From NCBI GenBank assembly GCA_003216595.1, contig QCIQ01000010.1:1-52478 (forward strand): a stretch of 52,478 bases of DNA, in the 5' to 3' direction. The stretch is from Prochlorococcus sp. AG-402-M18 (GTDB lineage: Bacteria; Cyanobacteriota; Cyanobacteriia; PCC-6307; Cyanobiaceae). Every line of letters begins with the position of its first letter. Position 1 is the stretch's first letter. The notes under the pieces are model-generated. The model was given only the letters and a program-made list of their open reading frames with translations. It did not search any database and was not told the DNA's origin. A program made the position numbers and the translations under genes. Positions 47,888 to 52,478 of the stretch are shown one piece after another.

Positions 47888-50275
47888 TTAACCTCTTGCT
47901 CCACCAGAAAAAGTAACCAGTTGACCATCCCTTGTATTACCACTAGAACCAGTGATTAGGAAATCTGGTTCGGGAACCTCTTGGTTTCTCTTTAATTCAG
48001 ATGCTTTCATTGCACTCATTGGTCCTGGACGTGAGGGATTTCTACGCTTAGCAGAGGCACCTTCGGTTCCAGTGACATGTTCTCCTCTAGCCCAGTCATC
48101 ACCAGTTATATTTAATCCAGCAGATTGTCCTTCTCCTGTGATTTGTGAGGTTGGGCGTTGCTTAGCTTCTTCATTGACAATTTCGTCAACTTTATTTCTC
48201 TGAGAATTTGATAGTTTTCTATCAAAGCGAAATTGTTCAGTTCCTGTCACTTTATTTGCAGCCATATCAAATGGACCAGTGATTCTTGAGCTGTCTTCGT
48301 AGCTCGTACCTGTGACACCTGAATTAATTTCATTTTGAATATGAGCCTGTCTAGCTGGAGATTTCACGCTGAAGCTTGACCATGCAGCTGCTATCTCAGG
48401 TTTTTCTTGATGCGCATAACCTTCAGGAATATTTGAAACGCCACAATTCTCTCTTAATTGATCTCCTCCTACATAAGGAGTTCCAGTTAAAGGCTCACAA
48501 GCACCCTTATGAGCACCTGTCATCTTTCCACCTATGCCAGGTTGCTGGCCAGTCAATCTTGCAGCAGGAGTACCAAGCTTCCTAGGGGTTCTAGCCTCTA
48601 TCTCAGATGAGGCAGGAGTATCACACCATTCAGTTGCTTGATCTAATCCTGCATAAGGTGTACCTGTTACGGCTTTACAAGTGCCAGGTTCATCTCCTGT
48701 TACGAGTGGTGATCTACCTGTCATAGTTCCACTAACTGATTGAGTTTTATTTGTAATACTTAATCCTACTTTTGCTGGATCAGGAGCGGGCTTACTTCCA
48801 CAAAAAGCATCAAATTGTCCAGCACCCACATACTCATCTCCTGTCACGTTTTTGCAACTACCAGCCTCATTACCAGTAACATTCTCTCTTCTAGAGACAT
48901 CAGTACCAGTGACATCATTCCCGCGAATTGTTGTTAGTGAGCCAACCTTTTCTGCTGGTCTACCTGAAGGGAGTGGATCAGCACCTAAATATTGGTCGCC
49001 TGTTAGATCTTTGTTTGATCCTGCCTCATTACCTGTAACTAAGGCGGATCTACCAGTCATAGTTCCACTTACTTTCTTCCCCTCTAAAGTTTGGCTATAC
49101 CCAATCTTTGAAGGGGAAGGATTAACACCACCGCAGTAGGCATTTGATTGATTAGCCGAAATATATTCAGTCCCAGTTAGGTTCTTACAAGTACCAGGCT
49201 CATCTCCAGTAACTTTCTCTGATCTGCCCACCTCGTTACCAGTAACTAAATTTCCATGCGTAGTACTTGTAATGCCTACTTTTGCTGGCTGACTTATAGA
49301 AGTATTTGAACCATTACAGAAAGAATCAATAACTTCTGAACCCAAGTATTGAGTACCTGTTATTGAACGGCATGTACTTGCTTCATTTCCTGTGGTTTTT
49401 AGAGATCTATTTGCTTGAGTTCCGGTAACAATTTGGCCAGTAGAGGTCTCACTCATTCCAACTTTCCAATGAGCATCAGGTGCACTAGCATTTTGCTTTG
49501 CACCATTTTTATTTGGGCCACAAGGTCGTGTTACTGATGTACGAGTTTTTCCAGTAGCACCTGTTTTACTTTTTAGCTCTCTCACGCGTTGAGCTATTTC
49601 TTTAGTGGTCAAATCTGGATTACCTTGCCGAGCTACTGAAGCAGCTGTAGTTGGCTGCTTCCCAGCAGATTTACCGTGTTTTGATAATGCTTCTCTTCGA
49701 GCTAGAACAAAAGCTCTACTTGAATTCGTAATTGCTTTTCTTTTAATAGTTGAGCGGTGATCAGTCTTTCTTTTATTTAATGTCAAACTAATTTCAGGCT
49801 TTGAAATAGTACTACTAGTCTCCTCTAAAGCTTTTTGTTCACATTCTGGACAACAATGTTCAGCCTTTTTTGCATCATAAGAAGGAGTGTTTTGAACCTT
49901 TTTCCTCTCAACATCAACTCGAGTTATATCTTTTGTATAATCAGCAGACTTGCCTCTACGAGATAATGCCTCTCGTCTAGCAATAACAAGTTTGCGACTA
50001 GAATGAGCTACTGAACTTTTATATGACCTTGCACCTGTTGAACTTCCAGAAGCGCCTGATTGATAACTACTAGCACTTAACTGAGAAGAAGAATTATTCG
50101 AATTAGCCAAAGTTTTTTGAGGCTTAACAAAAGCCGCATCAGTTCTCGTGGCCCTCGCATCGCTTGAGGAACGGACTCTATTAGGTGTTGAACCTTTAAT
50201 AGAGGCATTTTTACCACCTTGACTCAATGCCTGTCGGCGATCAAGAACTAATTGTCTACTTGTTTGTTTTGCCAT
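47888..50275 (-). CDS. csoS2: Carboxysome assembly scaffold CsoS2
   Basis: A 795-residue intrinsically disordered scaffold that joins RuBisCO to the shell. Three N-terminal RuBisCO-binding repeats of the form RxxVxxRREALSxxGKxA lie at about residues 7-24, 94-111 and 187-204. Six middle repeats (271-611) with the core VTG...VTGxExGxC...TG follow. The C-terminal domain (about 650-795) has a conserved end (ITGSSGNTRDGQLVTFSGGARG). The third middle repeat lacks both cysteines. A CCPEC cluster lies at 141-145. ATG 50275 follows a weak binding site and a hairpin in the gap to rbcS. Confidence 0.96.
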   Translation of the reverse strand: MAKQTSRQLVLDRRQALSQGGKNASIKGSTPNRVRSSSDARATRTDAAFVKPQKTLANSNNSSSQLSASSYQSGASGSSTGARSYKSSVAHSSRKLVIARREALSRRGKSADYTKDITRVDVERKKVQNTPSYDAKKAEHCCPECEQKALEETSSTISKPEISLTLNKRKTDHRSTIKRKAITNSSRAFVLARREALSKHGKSAGKQPTTAASVARQGNPDLTTKEIAQRVRELKSKTGATGKTRTSVTRPCGPNKNGAKQNASAPDAHWKVGMSETSTGQIVTGTQANRSLKTTGNEASTCRSITGTQYLGSEVIDSFCNGSNTSISQPAKVGITSTTHGNLVTGNEVGRSEKVTGDEPGTCKNLTGTEYISANQSNAYCGGVNPSPSKIGYSQTLEGKKVSGTMTGRSALVTGNEAGSNKDLTGDQYLGADPLPSGRPAEKVGSLTTIRGNDVTGTDVSRRENVTGNEAGSCKNVTGDEYVGAGQFDAFCGSKPAPDPAKVGLSITNKTQSVSGTMTGRSPLVTGDEPGTCKAVTGTPYAGLDQATEWCDTPASSEIEARTPRKLGTPAARLTGQQPGIGGKMTGAHKGACEPLTGTPYVGGDQLRENCGVSNIPEGYAHQEKPEIAAAWSSFSVKSPARQAHIQNEINSGVTGTSYEDSSRITGPFDMAANKVTGTEQFRFDRKLSNSQRNKVDEIVNEEAKQRPTSQITGEGQSAGLNITGDDWARGEHVTGTEGASAKRRNPSRPGPMSAMKASELKRNQEVPEPDFLITGSSGNTRDGQLVTFSGGARG
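48443..49465 (-). repeat. CsoS2 middle repeat region (six units)
   Basis: Six imperfect repeats of about 50-60 residues, each with KxG...G..V(T/S)G...R..K/L-VTG(N/D)E-G-C..(T)G..Y and, in five of six, two cysteines near the same positions. Coding and degenerate, not CRISPR. Unit 3 (48953-49111) is the exception. Confidence 0.88.
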
Positions 50276-50328
50276 ATCAATCCAATGGAGAGATCGTAAA
50301 AAATAATTTTTAATTCTCTAAGGAATTA

Positions 50329-50355
50329 TTAGCCCCGAAAGCTTTTCAGGGCTAA
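50329..50355 (-). promoter_or_regulatory. Intercistronic hairpin rbcS-csoS2
   Basis: On the minus-strand RNA it reads UUAGCCCUGAAA, loop AGC, UUUCGGGGCUAA: 12 pairs including one U-G wobble, with no mismatch. It lies 19 bases after the rbcS stop. It could end part of the transcripts or protect the rbcL-rbcS message. Confidence 0.65.
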
Positions 50356-50374
50356 ATTTATCAAAGCCTAAAAT

Positions 50375-50716
50375 CTAACGGCCTTGGAAAACTACAAAGC
50401 AAGTACCTTGACTTTGAGTGTATGCGTCATATCCAACGATACGAACGTGGTGGTCAGGATATGCTCTATGACAAGCTTCTAACTCACTTACTACAAGATT
50501 CAAATCCTTTTCACCGAAGAAAGGTAATTTCCAATAAGACCAATAGGTCTGCATTGAACCACTTGGATGAACATGCTCAATAACTGGGCTCCAACCCTGA
50601 GCAATGATATAAGCGATTTGATCGTAAATTTCGTCCTGGGTCATCGGCGGTAAGAAGCCGAATGTTTCCAGGGTGGCGACTGTCTGATAGTCACCTACTG
50701 TGCTCTGGAAAGGCAT
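50375..50716 (-). CDS. rbcS: RuBisCO small subunit (form IA)
   Basis: Caps the RbcL octamer and is needed for activity and for packing into the carboxysome. The 113 residues are usual for form IA: FGFLPPMTQDEIYDQIAYII, WSYWKLPFFGEK and YPDHHVRIVGYDAYTQSQG. It follows rbcL by 100 bp and precedes csoS2 by 99 bp; both gaps hold short hairpins. Confidence 0.97.
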   Translation of the reverse strand: MPFQSTVGDYQTVATLETFGFLPPMTQDEIYDQIAYIIAQGWSPVIEHVHPSGSMQTYWSYWKLPFFGEKDLNLVVSELEACHRAYPDHHVRIVGYDAYTQSQGTCFVVFQGR

Positions 50717-50744
50717 GGTGAACTTAGGTTAGTGAATGAATGAA

Positions 50745-50764
50745 AGTCGACTGAGTCATCGACT
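50745..50764 (-). promoter_or_regulatory. Small hairpin rbcL-rbcS
   Basis: AGTCGA and TCGACT form a 6-bp stem with an eight-base loop, 28 bases upstream of the rbcS start. A longer structure with the rbcL 3' end is possible because TCGA recurs there. Weak evidence. Confidence 0.4.
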
Positions 50765-50816
50765 AGTGAATTTAAGAAAGTTAGAGGTAATTTTTAAATA
50801 TCACCTCTATATCTTT

Positions 50817-52229
50817 TTACTGAACGTCGAGTTTATCGACTGTATCGAATTCGAACTTAATCTCCTTCCATGTCTCAAGAGCAATTGCAAGCTCAGGGCT
50901 ATGCTTTGCAGCTTCAAGAAGGATATCGCGACTTTCTTTTTCGATTTCTCTACCTGCATTACGTGCCTTAACACATGCTTCTAGAGCTACACGGTTAGCA
51001 GCCGCACCAGCAGCTGATCCCCATGGGTGACCATGAGTACCACCACCAAACTGAAGACATGAATCATCTCCAAAGATTGCGAGCAATGCTGGCATATGCC
51101 ACACATGGATACCACCAGATGCCACAGCAAACACACCAGGCATAGAACCCCAATCTTGATCGAAGAAGTTACCGCGAGTGCGGTCTTCAGGGACAAAGGA
51201 TTCACGAAGGTTATCGATATAACCAAGAGTTGTTTGACGATCTCCTTCTAGTTTTCCAACAACTGTTCCTGTATGAAGTTGGTCTCCGCCTGATAGGCGT
51301 AAACACTTCGCAAGAACTCTGAAGTGAATACCATGCTGAGGATGACGGTCAATAACCGCATGCATAGCACGGTGGATATGAAGAAGCATGCCGTTCTTAC
51401 GACACCAGTTAGCCAAACCTGTATTAGCTGTAAAACCACCAGTGATGTAGTCATGCATGATGATGGGCATATCGAGTTCTTTAGCAAACTCAGCACGCTC
51501 ATACATCTCCTCAGGAGTAGTCGCTGTACAGTTAAGGTAATGACCTTTAACTTCACCAGTTTCCTGTTGAGCTAGCTTTACTGCTTCAGCCACGAATTCA
51601 AAACGCTCTCTCCAACGCTGGAATGGCTGAGAATTAATATTCTCATCATCTTTAGTTAGATCAAGACCGCCTCTTAGACATTCGTATACAACGCGACCGT
51701 AGTTTTTACCTGAGAGACCTAGTTTCGGCTTAATAGTACAACCTAGTAATGGACGACCATACTTATTAAGACGATCACGTTCAACTACGATTCCACTAGG
51801 AGGTCCGCCACAGGTTTTGATAAATGCCATTGGGAAGCGGATATCTTCAAGACGAAGATGGCGCAAGGCTTTAAAACCAAAGACGTTTCCAACAAGTGAT
51901 GTTAAAACGTTAGTTATAGATCCTTCTTCAAAAAGATCTAATGGATAGGCAATAAATGCATAGAAGGCATCCTTGTCTCCAGGGACATCTTCGATGCGGT
52001 AACAGCGGCCTTTGTAGAACTCAAGATCTACTAGTAATTCAGACCAAACTGTTGACCATGTACCTGTAGACGACTCGGCCGCAACAGCTGCTGCAACCTC
52101 TTCCTTTGGTACACCTTCCTGACCTGTGCATTTAAAACATGCAAGTAGGTCAGTATCTAGGGGGACGTAGTCAGGAGTGAAGTAAGTATCTCTATACTCC
52201 TTAACTCCAGCATCATACTTTTTAGCCAT
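50817..52229 (-). CDS. rbcL: RuBisCO large subunit (form IA)
   Basis: Fixes CO2 onto ribulose 1,5-bisphosphate inside the carboxysome. The 470 residues are of the bacterial form IA type. Catalytic K167 (K175 in spinach numbering) lies in [10 protein letters not shown], the carbamylated K193 (K201) with D195 and E196 lies in GLDLTKDDE, and loop 6 and SGGIHVW are present. It has a strong AGGAG ribosome binding site before ATG 52229. It follows csoS1, which is typical of alpha-cyanobacteria. Confidence 0.99.
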   Translation of the reverse strand: MAKKYDAGVKEYRDTYFTPDYVPLDTDLLACFKCTGQEGVPKEEVAAAVAAESSTGTWSTVWSELLVDLEFYKGRCYRIEDVPGDKDAFYAFIAYPLDLFEEGSITNVLTSLVGNVFGFKALRHLRLEDIRFPMAFIKTCGGPPSGIVVERDRLNKYGRPLLGCTIKPKLGLSGKNYGRVVYECLRGGLDLTKDDENINSQPFQRWRERFEFVAEAVKLAQQETGEVKGHYLNCTATTPEEMYERAEFAKELDMPIIMHDYITGGFTANTGLANWCRKNGMLLHIHRAMHAVIDRHPQHGIHFRVLAKCLRLSGGDQLHTGTVVGKLEGDRQTTLGYIDNLRESFVPEDRTRGNFFDQDWGSMPGVFAVASGGIHVWHMPALLAIFGDDSCLQFGGGTHGHPWGSAAGAAANRVALEACVKARNAGREIEKESRDILLEAAKHSPELAIALETWKEIKFEFDTVDKLDVQ

Positions 52230-52271
52230 TGATAGCTCCTGTTAATTAGTTTAGAAGGTTGAAAATTTGAA

Positions 52272-52293
52272 AAGTCCTCTCCTCTTAGGACTT
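52272..52293 (-). promoter_or_regulatory. Intercistronic hairpin csoS1-rbcL
   Basis: On the minus strand AAGTCCT, an eight-base loop and AGGACTT, then TTC. A 7-bp stem just after the csoS1 stop and 43 bases before rbcL. It could be a weak terminator or a processing site. Confidence 0.55.
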
Positions 52294-52302
52294 AGTCAAA
52301 AT

Positions 52303-52478
52303 CAGTCCTTCTGACCCAAGAAGTTACCGTTACCCAAAGCTGGCTCAACTTCACGATGAGGGCGAGCAATGATGTGAGCTGCAACGAGTCCGTCACCTAC
52401 ACGCTCACAAGCGTCTGCGCCTGCACGAACTGCAGCGTTTACAGCACCAGTTTCACCTCGAACTAAAACTGTTACGTA
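52303..52478 (-). CDS. csoS1: Carboxysome shell protein CsoS1, 3' part only
   Basis: The window edge cuts this gene; the last 58 codons and the TGA (52303-52305) are visible. The translation (VTVLVRGETGAV, ACERVGDGLVAAHIIARPH, ending in FLGQKD) is the C-terminal part of the main hexameric shell facet protein, BMC domain. It begins the visible carboxysome operon and is nearly identical in the core to csoS1E, with a different tail. Confidence 0.95.

Noticed and set aside
48443-49465. Repeated units that could be taken for a CRISPR or tandem DNA repeat
   Set aside because: The units are degenerate at DNA level, about 160 bp long and all in frame; they are protein repeats of CsoS2.
1-52478. Mobile elements, defence systems or prophage
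   Set aside because: No transposase, integrase, restriction or phage structural gene was recognised; the gene content is core metabolism throughout.

Overview
The window is AT-rich, densely packed bacterial DNA that reads as a marine picocyanobacterium, most likely Prochlorococcus. The basis is the alpha-type carboxysome operon with form IA RuBisCO, photosynthesis-related genes (ndhD, ndhL, plastocyanin, a c6-like cytochrome), cyanobacterial-only families (Ycf51, DUF3007, DUF3136) and very short intergenic gaps. The extra shell gene csoS1E hints at a low-light-adapted lineage; that assignment is an inference. No insertion sequence, prophage, integrase or CRISPR array was seen. Most of the window is core chromosome.

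Layout. 1-9225 (+): the end of a Gly/Arg/Asn-rich protein, trpS, thrS, glucokinase, thrB, ndhD and an M3 oligopeptidase, tightly spaced. 9222-15644 (-): a small lipase-like hydrolase, folB, proA and a 1319-residue TamB-like protein. 15712-23495 (+): ycf51, two small conserved genes, a CocE-type hydrolase, glgB, hemE, an epimerase and petE with a clear terminator. 23885-27713: clpB, a QueD-like pterin enzyme (-) and hisIE. After a 456-bp gap with terminator-like hairpins comes a group 2 sigma factor followed by DUF1232, an unknown small protein and a c6-like cytochrome (28170-30175). 30151-33297 (-): YciI-like, trpA, DUF3007, ndhL, tRNA-Leu(UAA) and pyrC. 33446-38636: a Ca2+/Na+ antiporter, glutathione reductase diverging from a two-part GST, then dnaA. 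38865-44851: two overlapping glycosyltransferase-like genes, a GNAT, an ABC exporter, hisG, gloB, ridA and DUF3136.

The right end (44860-52478, all -) is the carboxysome operon, in transcription order csoS1 (cut by the window edge), rbcL, rbcS, csoS2, csoSCA, csoS4A, csoS4B, csoS1E and a RuBisCO assembly factor (acRAF-like). Together these encode the enzyme core, scaffold, carbonic anhydrase, shell facets, shell vertices and a RuBisCO chaperone. The three junctions between the first four genes each carry an intercistronic hairpin, while the downstream junctions csoS2-csoSCA-csoS4A-csoS4B are fused or overlapping. This suggests RNA-level tuning of stoichiometry.

I found no clearly new multi-gene system. 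The best leads are the hairpins between carboxysome genes, the CsoS1E extension, a CsoS2 repeat that has lost both cysteines, an ndhL start codon that begins on the last base of tRNA-Leu, a possible small RNA upstream of the sigma gene, and the sigma-DUF1232-unknown-cytochrome cluster.
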